A DNA stretch of 64,000 nt from Streptomyces deccanensis. Its GTDB lineage: Bacteria; Actinomycetota; Actinomycetes; Streptomycetales; Streptomycetaceae. Position numbers and translations under genes: made by a program. The stretch is from positions 3,844,001 to 3,908,000 of the forward strand of contig NZ_CP092431.1 in NCBI RefSeq assembly GCF_022385335.1, written 5' to 3'. Below are positions 33,820 through 42,458 of this stretch, piece by piece. Under the pieces are notes generated by a model, which was not told the origin of the DNA, ran no database searches, and saw only the letters and a list, made by a program, of their open reading frames with translations. Numbering within the stretch: the first letter of the stretch is position 1; each line of letters starts with the position of its first letter.

Positions 33820-34550
33820 CGAGCACCTTCGGTAACGGGTCGAACGTGACGGAGGTGGTACGAGTGCGTGCGACGGCGGCCTCCGGCGGCACGACCACGA
33901 CACCCTGGACGCAGTGTCGGCGCGGGTGTGCCCATGAACCATTTTTGGACATGGGCATGCCAAAACTGCGCGCATGGCCGTCGGAGGACGTGACGCGGAG
34001 GTGATCCGGGGTTCGCCGGCGGAGGACGGTGCCGCCCGCGCCACCGGACCGGAGGTCAGAAGGGCGCGGCCTCAGCCGTCGAAGGCGCCCGGCGAACCGG
34101 AGGGCGGCCCGGTGCGACAGGGCCGGAGGTGCGCCGGACATCGCCCGGACGGACAGGAACCGGTCCGGGCGGCGACGCGAGGGCCTTCCCGGACGAGATG
34201 AGTCGCCGACATCGAGCGGTGCGTCAGAGGGACGTCACCGCGACGGAGACGGAGCTCCGCCCACCCTGTCGGCAGGGCGACGGCACGTGTTAAGTGATCG
34301 TCCGTCTGCTCGCGGACCGAGGCCCCCGACGGCCCGGAACGGCATTCCCTCGGCGCGGCGACCGCACGCGTGACATGCACGCCTTTCCCCTTCCCCCGTT
34401 GGCGGCAACCGTGTTGCCCTTGCGTCACGGACCGGCGCTTCGACGCCCATCCGTGATCTTGAAGAAACTTTAGCCCACGATCTGTGACGGGTCTATGACA
34501 GCAGCGTTAAGGGCTGACGTAGGTAACCCTAAGTTCGTGGACGGCCATCG
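33820..34550. other. Intergenic region upstream of the diaminopropionate operon
   Basis: About 730 bases with no convincing gene. Frames present are Arg/Pro-rich shadows without ribosome sites. It contains the operator-like dyad at 33929-33957. The stretch 34440-34550, containing TTGAAGAAACTTTAG, is locally AT-richer. No pathway regulator is encoded here. Confidence 0.5.
33929..33957 (-). promoter_or_regulatory. Inverted-repeat candidate operator upstream of sbnA
   Basis: TGCCCATG (33929-33936) and CATGGGCA (33950-33957) are perfect 8-bp arms, and the centre holds a smaller CCA-TTTT-TGG dyad. It lies about 110 bases upstream of the sbnA start in otherwise unremarkable DNA. It does not match the iron box or the Zur box of Streptomyces as I know them. 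The cognate regulator is unknown. Confidence 0.5.
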
Positions 34551-35573
34551 TCATCCGGACGCTTTGGCCAGATCAAGGGCGTATTCCGGCCACCACTCCC
34601 CCGCCTTCGGCCCGCCTTTGCACTCCCCGTCGGACTCCCCCGGGCGCTTGACCCAGAGATACGCGTCCACGAGCGGATCCGCCGTCTTCGTCGTCGGGGA
34701 CTCCCCGAGGGCCCGCCCCGGCGGATTGCACCAGCGCTCGTCCTCGTCGCCCTCGTCCCAGGGGCCGTTGCCGTTGCGGCTGGTGTCGATGACGAAGGGC
34801 TTGTCCCCGATCTTCGAGGAGAGCTGCTTGCCGTACTCGATGGAGTCCTCGGTGGTGTAGAAGTTCGAGACGTTGACGGCGAAGCCGTCGGCCTGTTCGA
34901 CGCCCGCCCACTTGAGGGGGTCGTAGATCTCCTCGGGGTCGCCCCAGCCCGCGTTGCCCGCGTCGAGGTACACCTTCGTGTTCTTCAGCGCGCCCAGCGT
35001 CTCGATCGCGCCCTTCAGCAGGTCGTACCGCTCCGCGTGGAACTCCTCCGGCGTACAGCCGTCCACCACGTGGAGCACCGCGTCGGGCTCCAGGACGATG
35101 GTGGCCGGACGGTCCCCGATGCCCCGGGCCACGCCGTCGATCCACGCCCGGTACGCGTCGCCGTCGGCCGCGCCGCCGCCGGAGTACTGGCCGCAGTCGC
35201 GGTGCGGGATGTTGTAGAGGACGAGGACGGCGTCCCGGTCGGCCTTCTCCGCGGCCTCGGTGAAGCCCTCGGCCTCCCGCTCCGGGTTCTCCGGGCCGAT
35301 CCACTCACCGGTCGGCTGCTCGGCGATCCTGCGGATCAGCTTGGCGTCCTCGTCCTTGCCGGCCTTCTCGTAGGCGGCCACCTGCGCCGCCGCGTTCCCC
35401 TTCGGATTGACCCAGAACGGGTCCGTGCCGTTCGGCTGTTGGGTGATGCCGGCGCCGGAGTCCCGGCCCTTGTCCCCGTCACCGTCGTCCCCCCCGGAAC
35501 AGCCGGCGAGCAGTAACGCGACCCCCACCACCGCCACGGACGCCCGAACCCCGGCCCCCCTACTGCCGTACAT
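34551..35573 (-). CDS. GH6 endoglucanase-like lipoprotein (possible CslZ counterpart)
   Basis: A 340-residue glycoside hydrolase family 6 protein, predicted to cut beta-1,4-glucan. The N-terminus is a lipoprotein signal with lipobox LLAGC (Cys25) and an acidic linker. Conserved GH6 blocks are VLVLYNIPHRDCGQYS, TIVLEPDAVLHV (Asp as general acid), VYLDAGNAGWG, NVSNFYTTED and the C-terminal DAYLWVKRPGESDGEC. The ATG follows GGGGGAG. In S. coelicolor the GH6 gene cslZ is, as I recall, next to glxA; here a GH6 gene lies 7.5 kb away beyond the diaminopropionate operon. It may be the displaced counterpart. Confidence 0.85.
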   Translation of the reverse strand: MYGSRGAGVRASVAVVGVALLLAGCSGGDDGDGDKGRDSGAGITQQPNGTDPFWVNPKGNAAAQVAAYEKAGKDEDAKLIRRIAEQPTGEWIGPENPEREAEGFTEAAEKADRDAVLVLYNIPHRDCGQYSGGGAADGDAYRAWIDGVARGIGDRPATIVLEPDAVLHVVDGCTPEEFHAERYDLLKGAIETLGALKNTKVYLDAGNAGWGDPEEIYDPLKWAGVEQADGFAVNVSNFYTTEDSIEYGKQLSSKIGDKPFVIDTSRNGNGPWDEGDEDERWCNPPGRALGESPTTKTADPLVDAYLWVKRPGESDGECKGGPKAGEWWPEYALDLAKASG

Positions 35574-36136
35574 CCAACTCCCCCTTGGGTGCACCGTGTC
35601 GTAAGCCCCAATCCTGGCATAAATCCCGCCTCGCCAACGAGGTCGTCGCCACCCACCGGGCGCCCCCGGCACGGGAGGCGTGACGCGAAACCGCCCCGCA
35701 CCGCCGCCACCTGATCCCCTGACAGAGCGTCACGGGCCGTCGACTTGGCGTCAAACAGCCCCTAGCCGGTGACGCCCCCACGCTCTAGGCTCGCAGTCGA
35801 ACGGCCCCCGCCATCGGCCCGTCACACCCCTCTGTGGGCACCGCACACCCAGACCTCCCGCGTCGGCGCCGGGTCACTCGCGCGACCCGAGCACCCGCGG
35901 TCGAGGACCGGCCCGGCCGGCGGCCCCGGGGGGAGCGGGTCGCCGACCGGGCCGGGAGCACGCGGACTTCGCAGGTGCGGGGGTCACGTATCAGGGGCCC
36001 CTTGATGCTGGTCTCTTTCCGGTCAAAGTCCCGCTGTCCGCTGTGACGGTGAGAGTCCCGCTGTCTGCTGTCTGCTGTCTGCCGTCTGCCGTCTGCCGTC
36101 TGCCATCCGCTGTGCCTGCCACGGTCCTGTGCCGGG
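35574..36136. other. Intergenic region with a heptamer tandem repeat
   Basis: No credible gene in about 560 bases. Near its right end (about 36050-36113) the plus strand carries six to seven imperfect copies of a 7-base unit, CTGCTGT or CTGCCGT, preceded by two copies of GTCCCGCTGTC. This is a slippage-prone microsatellite just downstream of the sortase stop. Confidence 0.6.
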
Positions 36137-36847
36137 TCACGGTCCGGTGCCGCTCAGGTAGGCGTTGACGACGACGTTCGCCGAGTATGTGCGGGTCGCC
36201 TTTTCGAACGTGCCGCCGCAGGTGACGAGTCGGAGTTCGGCGCGCCCCGACTGCCGTACGCCGTAGGCCTGTCGGGCGTCGAAATCGTCGCGGCCGATGA
36301 CCTGGACGTCGTCCACGGTGAACTCGGCCATCCGGCCGTCGCTGCGGGCCACCCGGATCTTGTCGCCGACGCGCATCGCGCTCAGCTTGTAGAAGACGGC
36401 CGGCCGGGTCTCGGTGTCGACGTGCCCGACGAACAGCGCGGCGCCCGTCGCCCCGGGCCGCGCACCGCCCGCGTACCAGCCGACGACGCCCGGCTGACCG
36501 TAGGACGGCGGTTCGACCGCCCCGTCCCGGTCGAGGCCGCGCGCCACGACCGGTGCCTGCACGCCCATCGAGGGAATGTCCAGCCGCTGCGGCTTCGCAC
36601 CCTTCAACGGCTCGGCGGCGGGCGGCAGTTCGGCCTGGGCGGGCCGTCCGACGGCCGCCACGTCGCCGGTGGTCGGCGCGGAACTGCCCTGCCGTACGTC
36701 GGTGACCTCGCGGCCCCACAGCCACAGCGCGAGCAGCAGTACGGCCCACGCGACACCGGCGATGAACCGGCCGGTCCCGCCGCCGGACCCTCCCCCGAAC
36801 CCGCCTTCGCCACCACTGCCGTTGTCCGAGTAGTCCCGTCCGGACAT
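36137..36847 (-). CDS. Class F sortase
   Basis: A 236-residue transpeptidase that would link surface proteins to the cell wall. A glycine-rich N-terminus precedes one membrane segment (about 28-46). The catalytic domain shows PQRLDIPSMGVQAPVV, His in FVGHVDTET, Cys in LRLVTCGGTF and Arg in ATRTYSANVVV, the His-Cys-Arg triad of sortases. The short domain and LVTCGG fit class F. Only eight bases separate it from the upstream gene, a cell-wall-type protein with a C-terminal membrane segment and basic tail, its probable substrate. Confidence 0.88.
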   Translation of the reverse strand: MSGRDYSDNGSGGEGGFGGGSGGGTGRFIAGVAWAVLLLALWLWGREVTDVRQGSSAPTTGDVAAVGRPAQAELPPAAEPLKGAKPQRLDIPSMGVQAPVVARGLDRDGAVEPPSYGQPGVVGWYAGGARPGATGAALFVGHVDTETRPAVFYKLSAMRVGDKIRVARSDGRMAEFTVDDVQVIGRDDFDARQAYGVRQSGRAELRLVTCGGTFEKATRTYSANVVVNAYLSGTGP

Positions 36848-36855
36848 GGCGCCCC

Positions 36856-37797
36856 CTACTCCGTGCGGCGACCGCGGCCCCGGCGCGCGCCACGCGCCAC
36901 GACCGCCACCGCCGCGACGCCGGCGAGGACCAGTCCGACCACCGCGTGGCGGGCGCCGGGACCGGTGTGCCGGGCATCGTCCATGGAGTTGGCCGGATCG
37001 GCGGAGGCCCGCGCGCCGACGGGGTCGGCCGCCGCCGCGAGCTGGTCCGCCGCTCCACCGCCGCCCGCACGGACGGGCGCGACCGGCGAGGAGGGCGCGG
37101 AGGGCCGCGGGTCGGAGGACCGCCCGCCGGCGGGGGGCTCGGCTGCCGGGGGTGGTTCGGGCCGGGGCGGGTTGGTTGGCGGGGGGCTGGTGCCAGCGGG
37201 AGGGCTGCTGCCGTTCGGGGAGCTGATGTCTGCCAGGGACCCAACGCCCGTCAAGGACCCGGTGTCCGCCAAGGACCCGGTGTCCGCCAGGGATCCTGTG
37301 TCCCCCAGGGGGCCCTTCTCCGCCAGAGGGTCGGTATCCGCCAGGGACCCGAGGGTCGTCGAGGATCCGGGGCCTGTCGTGGGCCTCCCGGCGCCGGTCG
37401 TGGTCGTGGGCCTCCCGGCGCCGGTCGTGGTCGTGGGCTTCCCGTCGCCGATCCTGATCGTCGCCGTGAGCTTGCCCGGCCTGCCGGCGCAGGTGACGCG
37501 TACCTCGTAGGTGCCGGGAGCGAGCGAGGAGCGGACGCGGGTCTCCCCGGCGAGCGTGCCGAGGGTTTTGCCCGTGAGCTGGGTGAGCTGAGCGTCCGCG
37601 ACGAACGCGGTCGAGGTGGCCGCCCCCGTCTTCCCGCCGCAGCCGCCGGCCCGCACCTGGATGTCGGTGCCGGGGGCCGGTGAGGCCGGCACCACCGAGA
37701 CGTTCCCCGAGTCGGCCGCGTGGGCCGGGGGCGCCGACGCGGCGAGCGCCGTCGCGATCACCGCCCCGGCACAGAGAGTGACTCGCACTGAGCCCAT
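36856..37797 (-). CDS. Secreted surface protein with divergent sorting signal, probable sortase substrate
   Basis: A 313-residue protein with a signal peptide (cleavage near PPAHA|ADSG), an Ig-like folded part with two cysteines in each half (about 30-115), and a long low-complexity linker. The linker has TTTTGAGRP duplicated and several GSLADTG repeats, then a proline-rich stretch. The C-terminus reads ARHTGPGARHAVVGLVLAGV, further hydrophobic residues, then a basic tail RRGRGRR. That is the layout of a cell-wall sorting signal with an unusual pentapeptide. DNA repeats underlie the linker, such as two copies of a 27-base unit at 37384-37437. Adjacent to a class F sortase in one operon. Confidence 0.8.
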   Translation of the reverse strand: MGSVRVTLCAGAVIATALAASAPPAHAADSGNVSVVPASPAPGTDIQVRAGGCGGKTGAATSTAFVADAQLTQLTGKTLGTLAGETRVRSSLAPGTYEVRVTCAGRPGKLTATIRIGDGKPTTTTGAGRPTTTTGAGRPTTGPGSSTTLGSLADTDPLAEKGPLGDTGSLADTGSLADTGSLTGVGSLADISSPNGSSPPAGTSPPPTNPPRPEPPPAAEPPAGGRSSDPRPSAPSSPVAPVRAGGGGAADQLAAAADPVGARASADPANSMDDARHTGPGARHAVVGLVLAGVAAVAVVARGARRGRGRRTE

Positions 37798-38007
37798 GGT
37801 GAACCTCCAGACACCCCCGAGACTCCCCCGCCGTACGCCGGGACGCATCCGGGGAGGCGTCCCGGCTGCTCCGTACGGGTGCCAGGGGGTTTGGAGCTGC
37901 TGCCGTTGGAGTGCGTTCAGAGCATTCGGGTGAGCGGGAGTGAGGGTGGAGGGCGGTGTTGTGTTGGGCAGCCTGCATGTCCGAACTGATGTACGTGCAT
38001 CGATTAT

Positions 38008-39711
38008 GTGACCTTCACGGATAGTGCTCGTTTCTCATGGCGACGGGGCATTCGAGTGAGCCTGGACGGGGGTGGCGGGGTGGGTGAGCTGCGGAGCATC
38101 GCGGCGCCGTTCGTCGCGTCCGGGCCGTCCGGCGCGGCTGTCCGGACCCGGCTCAAGCAGCTGACGCCGGGCGATGAGAAGGTGCTGCGGTTGGTGGGCG
38201 GGCATCTGGGGTCGTTGGCTTCGCGGGATCTCAAAACGCGCTGCCGGGACGCTCTGGAGCACTCCGCTAAGGCGTGGGCGGTCCGTAAGCGGGAGCTGAC
38301 GCCGCTGTCGTCGTCGCGGTGGGCGGGCAGTGTCACCAAGGCCACGCATGACCAGTGGGCGCTGGCCCGCCGCTGTCAGTCGGCGCACATCCAGAACCTG
38401 GAAGCCGGCATCCGCACGATCGAGGCTCGGCTGGCGCTGCCGGTCGGACAGAAGGGGGCGAATAAGGCGCCGGGAGGTTACCGGTCGCGGCGGGAGTGGC
38501 ACGCGAAGGCGCGGCGGCTGCGGGTGCTTCAGGACCGGCTGGCCGCCGTGCGGGCCGACTGGGAGACCGGGATCGTGCACGTCGTACGCGGCGGCAAACA
38601 CCTGGTCCGCGCCCGGCACCACCTGGAGGCGGCCGGGCTGACGGAGCCCGCGTGGCGTGGGCGGTGGGAGGCGCAGCGCTGGTTCTTCCAGGCGGACGGG
38701 GAGTCCGGCAAGCGCTACGGCAACGAGACCATCCGTATCAGCCCCGACGGCGAGGTGAGCATCAAACTGCCCGCGCCGCTCGCGCATCTGGCGAACGCCC
38801 CGCACGGACGGTACGTCCTCACCGGCCGGGTCGCCTTCGCGCACCGGGGCGGTGACTGGGCGGACCGCGTCGCGGCGAACCGGGCGATCGCCTACCGCAT
38901 CCACCTCGATACGGGCCCGGGCCGCTGGTATGTGACCGCGTCCTGGCAGATCCCGCCCACTCCGACCGTCCCGATCGAGGCGGCGCTCGCGCACGGCGTG
39001 ATCGGCGTCGACATGAACGCCGACCACCTCGCCGCCTGGCGCCTGGACATCCACGGCAACCCGGCCGGCAGCCCGCGCCGCTTCTTCTACGACCTGACCG
39101 GCACCGCCGAACATCGTGACGCGCAGGTCCGCCACGCCCTGACCCGCCTCCTGCACTGGGCGAAGACCTGCGGGGTGAAGGCGATCGCGGTCGAGGACCT
39201 GGACTTCGCCACCGAGAAGACCCGGGAGAAGCACGGCCGCCGTAAACGCTTCCGCCAGCTGATCTCCGGCATGCCCACCGGGAAACTCCGCGCACGGCTG
39301 GCCTCGATGTGCGACGCCACGGGGATCGCCGTCATCGCCGTCGACCCGGCCTACACCAGCCGATGGGGTGCCCAGCACTGGCAAAAGCCCCTCACCAGCA
39401 CCACCCGTAAGACCACTCGCCATGAGGCTGCCGCCGTGGCGATCGGAAGGCGCGCCCAGCAACACCCGGTCCGGCGACGGACGGCACCGCCCCCACACGA
39501 CCGGAGTGATCGTGCGGGGCATCGGACCGTCCAGGCCGGATCAGGTGTTGCTGGGCGTGAGGGACCCCGCCCCCGCATTCCCGGACCACGGACACGATCC
39601 GTGCTGCCCGGGTGCGGAGCGAACGCGGGCAACCAGAACGCCCAACACCGTCCGGGGCGTTCGGCCGAGCACGAGACCTGGCAACAGGACTCACTCCCGC
39701 TCAGCCTTTAG
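38008..39711 (+). CDS. TnpB-like RuvC protein (IS200/IS605-associated family)
   Basis: A 567-residue protein with a C-terminal RuvC-like nuclease domain of the TnpB/IS1341 type. Asp335 (GVIGVDMNADH) and Glu396 (AIAVEDLDF) are the first two catalytic acids. At the third position, usually Asp, the sequence reads TTRHEAAAVAIGRRA, giving Glu473. The CxxC zinc finger normally between the last motifs is not visible. The C-terminal 80 residues are Arg/Pro-rich. No TnpA gene or clear terminal repeats are nearby. The start is GTG at 38008 without a clear ribosome site. It may be a solo, possibly domesticated, TnpB relative. Confidence 0.75.
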   Translation: MTFTDSARFSWRRGIRVSLDGGGGVGELRSIAAPFVASGPSGAAVRTRLKQLTPGDEKVLRLVGGHLGSLASRDLKTRCRDALEHSAKAWAVRKRELTPLSSSRWAGSVTKATHDQWALARRCQSAHIQNLEAGIRTIEARLALPVGQKGANKAPGGYRSRREWHAKARRLRVLQDRLAAVRADWETGIVHVVRGGKHLVRARHHLEAAGLTEPAWRGRWEAQRWFFQADGESGKRYGNETIRISPDGEVSIKLPAPLAHLANAPHGRYVLTGRVAFAHRGGDWADRVAANRAIAYRIHLDTGPGRWYVTASWQIPPTPTVPIEAALAHGVIGVDMNADHLAAWRLDIHGNPAGSPRRFFYDLTGTAEHRDAQVRHALTRLLHWAKTCGVKAIAVEDLDFATEKTREKHGRRKRFRQLISGMPTGKLRARLASMCDATGIAVIAVDPAYTSRWGAQHWQKPLTSTTRKTTRHEAAAVAIGRRAQQHPVRRRTAPPPHDRSDRAGHRTVQAGSGVAGREGPRPRIPGPRTRSVLPGCGANAGNQNAQHRPGRSAEHETWQQDSLPLSL

Positions 39712-39773
39712 GAACGGTTTATCCGGGGCCGGGCGCGACTCAGCGACCTCGCCCGAGTGTCGGAGCCCGAGTG

Positions 39774-40553
39774 TCAAAGACGGTCCACGAGGTCCGCGAT
39801 CGAGTTCACGACCGTGGAGGGGCGGTAGGGGAACTTCTCGATCTGCTCGGGGGTGGTCAGACCGGTGAGGACGAGGAAGGTCTCCATCCCGGCCTCGATG
39901 CCCGCGAGGACGTCGGTGTCCATGCGGTCGCCGATCATCGCGCTGGTCTCGGAGTGCGCGCCGATCGCGTTCAGGCCGGTGCGCATCATGAGCGGGTTCG
40001 GCTTGCCGGCGAAGTACGGCTTCTGCCCGGTCGCCTGGGTGATCAGCGCGGCCACGGCGCCGGTCGCGGGCAGCGGGCCCTCGGTGGAGGGGCCGGTCTC
40101 GTCGGGGTTGGTGGCGATGAAGCGGGCGCCGCCGTTGATGAGCCGGACCGCCTTCGTCATGGCCTCGAAGGAGTAGGTGCGGGTCTCACCGAGGACGACG
40201 TAGTCGGGCTGGTGGTCGGTGAGGACGTACCCGATGTCGTGCAGCGCCGTCGTCAGACCGGCCTCTCCGATGACGTACGCCGTGCCGCCGGGCCGCTGGT
40301 CGTCCAGGAACTGGGCGGTCGCGAGGGCGGAGGTCCAGATGTTCTCCACGGGCACGTCGAGGCCCATGCGGGAGAGGCGGGCGTGCAGGTCACGGGCCGT
40401 GTAGATGGAGTTGTTGGTGAGCACGAGGAAGGGACGTCCGGACTCGCGGAGCTTCTTGATGAAGGCGTCGGCGCCGGGGATGGGCACGCCCTCGTGGATG
40501 AGCACCCCGTCCATGTCGGTGAGCCACGACTCGATGGGCTTGCGCTCTGCCAT
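39774..40553 (-). CDS. HAD-IIA family phosphatase (NagD-like)
   Basis: A 259-residue HAD-superfamily hydrolase, subclass IIA. Motif I is WLTDMDGVLIHEG with the nucleophilic and acid Asp residues; motif II is FLVLTNNS; motif III Lys is in YFAGKPNPLMM; motif IV is SAMIGDRMDTDVLAG. NagD relatives dephosphorylate nucleoside monophosphates or sugar phosphates; this protein's substrate is unknown. Length is typical. The ATG at 40553 follows AGGAGAT. Single gene. Confidence 0.9.
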   Translation of the reverse strand: MAERKPIESWLTDMDGVLIHEGVPIPGADAFIKKLRESGRPFLVLTNNSIYTARDLHARLSRMGLDVPVENIWTSALATAQFLDDQRPGGTAYVIGEAGLTTALHDIGYVLTDHQPDYVVLGETRTYSFEAMTKAVRLINGGARFIATNPDETGPSTEGPLPATGAVAALITQATGQKPYFAGKPNPLMMRTGLNAIGAHSETSAMIGDRMDTDVLAGIEAGMETFLVLTGLTTPEQIEKFPYRPSTVVNSIADLVDRL

Positions 40554-40814
40554 GTGCGATCTCCTGCCGGCGTCTGTCGATACCTGCCGTACGTCCGTAC
40601 ATCCGTACGGCCGGGTCCGCCCCAACCCTAGTGAGCCCTGGCCGAAAAGAGGAGGCCGATCTTGGCCGCTGAGACCGGGGTCGCTTCAGGTCAGCGGGGG
40701 TGTGGGGCGGGGCGGGGCCGGTGACGTCATCATCGGCGGGGGCGACGGGGCGGCGCGGGCGACGAGGGTCAAAAGTCGGCGAGGTCGGTGTGGGCGTCGG
40801 GGGTAGCGCGGAGC

Positions 40815-41100
40815 GCCGGGGTCGGCGGCGGCAGCGGCGCGGCGACCATCGATGACGGCGCGGGCAGCGACGGGATTCGTGGGCGTCCGCCGAGCATCGA
40901 CGTCAGCGGCAGCAGCGGCGCGCGGCCATAGACGTCGGCGCGGGCAGCGACGCGGGCGAGGGCGTCCGCCGAGCATCGACGTCGGCGTGCGCGTCAGCGG
41001 CAGCAGCGGCGCGGCGACCATCGACGTCGGCGCGGGCAGCGACGCGAGCGAGGGTGTCCGCCGAGCAGCGACATCGGCGCGCGTCGGCAGCGGCAGCGTG
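40815..41100. repeat. Imperfect GC-rich tandem repeat array
   Basis: Three imperfect units of about 79-92 bases. Units are marked by GCGTCCGCCGAGCATCGAC at 40883 and 40962 and a variant at 41054, each followed by CAGCGGCAGCAGCGGCGCG and by GACGTCGGCGCGGGCAGCGA. It fills most of the 548-base gap between the HAD gene and the surface protein gene. Frames through it are Ala/Arg-rich and look non-coding. Confidence 0.7.
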
Positions 41101-41101
41101 G

Positions 41102-41902
41102 TCAGCGGGCTCGTCTGCGGACCGTTGCTGTCAGGAGGCCGCCGGCGGCCAGGAGCAGGAGGCCGGTCACGTAGGGGAGGGCCTCGCGCATGCCCGACGC
41201 GGCCAGTTCCTCGGGGTACGGCCGTCGCTCGTCCGGTACGGCCGCGCCGCCGCCCTCCTTCGCCGCGCCCCCACCGTCCTGGTCGGCCTCCACCCCCTCC
41301 TCCTCCCCGTCGGTGATCCGGAAGCGGTAGTCGTTCGACTCCCCCACCCACGCGCCGTCGTCACCGCGTCGCTCGACCACGGCCGCGTTCGCCACGACCT
41401 CGTTCGGCACGGCCGCGTCGGAGGTGAGGGAGAGGCGGACCCTGACGGCGACGGTACGGCCGGGCGGCACGGTGAATCCGGTTCCGCCGCCGTCCCCGTC
41501 CCCGCCGAGGACCCCGACCAGTTCGTCCGCGTCGGTCCGCTCGAAGGTCACCGCCCGGGATGTGGTGTCCTCGGCGTCGTCGTAGAACTCCAGCTGCGGC
41601 TGTGTCCGCTTCAGCGTGCGCGCGTCGTCGACCAGGACGACCACGGGGTGGATGTTCGCGCAGGTCCGCGAGGTGGTGTTGGTGAGCTCGACGGCCCAGG
41701 TGTGGAAGCCTCCGCCGGCGACGTACGTGGCGGGGCCGCCGCGGATACGCGTCCGGATGGGGAAGGCGCCGCTGTCGTCACCGACGCAACCGGGCCGCCG
41801 CGCGTCCGACACGGGCACGGACGCGGGCGCCGCCGCCGCAGGACCACTGACGGGCGCGGCTGCGGCGGCGAGGGCAAGGGTCAGGCACGTACACAGTCGC
41901 AT
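41102..41902 (-). CDS. Cell-wall-anchored surface protein with LAASG sorting signal
   Basis: A 266-residue protein with a signal peptide (about residues 1-24), a folded region of two Ig-like halves (about 35-190, cysteines in PGCVGDD and SRTCANIHP), a charged Glu/Gly-rich linker, and a C-terminal sorting signal. The signal is EELAASGMREALPYVTG plus a hydrophobic helix and the basic tail RRRAR. LAASG resembles the LAXTG motif recognised by class E sortases; a class E sortase gene lies 8 kb away at 49876-50529. The function of the displayed domain is unknown. The ATG at 41902 is preferred; a GTG two codons upstream is possible. Confidence 0.8.
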   Translation of the reverse strand: MRLCTCLTLALAAAAAPVSGPAAAAPASVPVSDARRPGCVGDDSGAFPIRTRIRGGPATYVAGGGFHTWAVELTNTTSRTCANIHPVVVLVDDARTLKRTQPQLEFYDDAEDTTSRAVTFERTDADELVGVLGGDGDGGGTGFTVPPGRTVAVRVRLSLTSDAAVPNEVVANAAVVERRGDDGAWVGESNDYRFRITDGEEEGVEADQDGGGAAKEGGGAAVPDERRPYPEELAASGMREALPYVTGLLLLAAGGLLTATVRRRAR

Positions 41903-42071
41903 GAACACATGACCATGCCACCGACCCGCGCGGGAACGCCCCGCCACGCCCCGGCCCCACGGGATCAGCCCGAATCTCCGCTCGATCAGCGGAGCCGCCG
42001 CCCCTCTCCTAGAAAGGGGACCCCAGGGCTGGGGACCGGGAGCTGAGGGCTGGGGACCGTGGACTGCCCAC

Positions 42072-42440
42072 CTACGGGTGGGGTGTGTGCGTGTGCCGGT
42101 GGTGGGCGTAGTCGCCTGTGTGTTGCTCGGCCCAGTCCTGCAGGTGGCGCAGTGCGGTGGTGGCGCCGCGGGCGAGGTCGGTCAGGGCGTACTCCACCGT
42201 CGGTGGACGGCTGGCGTGCACGGTGCGGGTGATCAGTCCGCCGGCTTCGAGCTCGCGCAGCGTCTGCGCGAGCATCTTGTCGCTGACGCCCCCGGCGCGC
42301 CGCCGCAGCTCGGACCAGCGCTGTGGCCCGTCGACGAGATCGACCAGGACCAGGGTGGCCCACCGGGCGGTGACCAGGTCGAACAGCTGCCTGCTCGGGC
42401 AGGCCGGATCACGGACGTTGCCCCGCGCGCTTTCCTGCAC
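42072..42440 (-). CDS. HxlR-family transcriptional regulator
   Basis: A 122-residue winged-helix regulator. The HxlR signature is present: CPSRQLFDLVTARWATLVLVDL, then WSELRRRAGGVSDKMLAQTLREL and LITRTVHASRPPTVEYALT. A cysteine precedes the first helix, as in redox- or aldehyde-sensing members. It is divergent from the metallo-beta-lactamase/SnoaL fusion gene and probably represses it through the inverted repeat between them. Confidence 0.9.
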   Translation of the reverse strand: MQESARGNVRDPACPSRQLFDLVTARWATLVLVDLVDGPQRWSELRRRAGGVSDKMLAQTLRELEAGGLITRTVHASRPPTVEYALTDLARGATTALRHLQDWAEQHTGDYAHHRHTHTPHP

Positions 42441-42458
42441 GTGCTCACCTCACCCAAA

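Noticed and set aside
40686..41351. A protein-coding gene through the GC-rich tandem repeats
   Set aside because: Frames are Ala/Arg/Pro-rich on both strands, lack ribosome sites and change with repeat phase.
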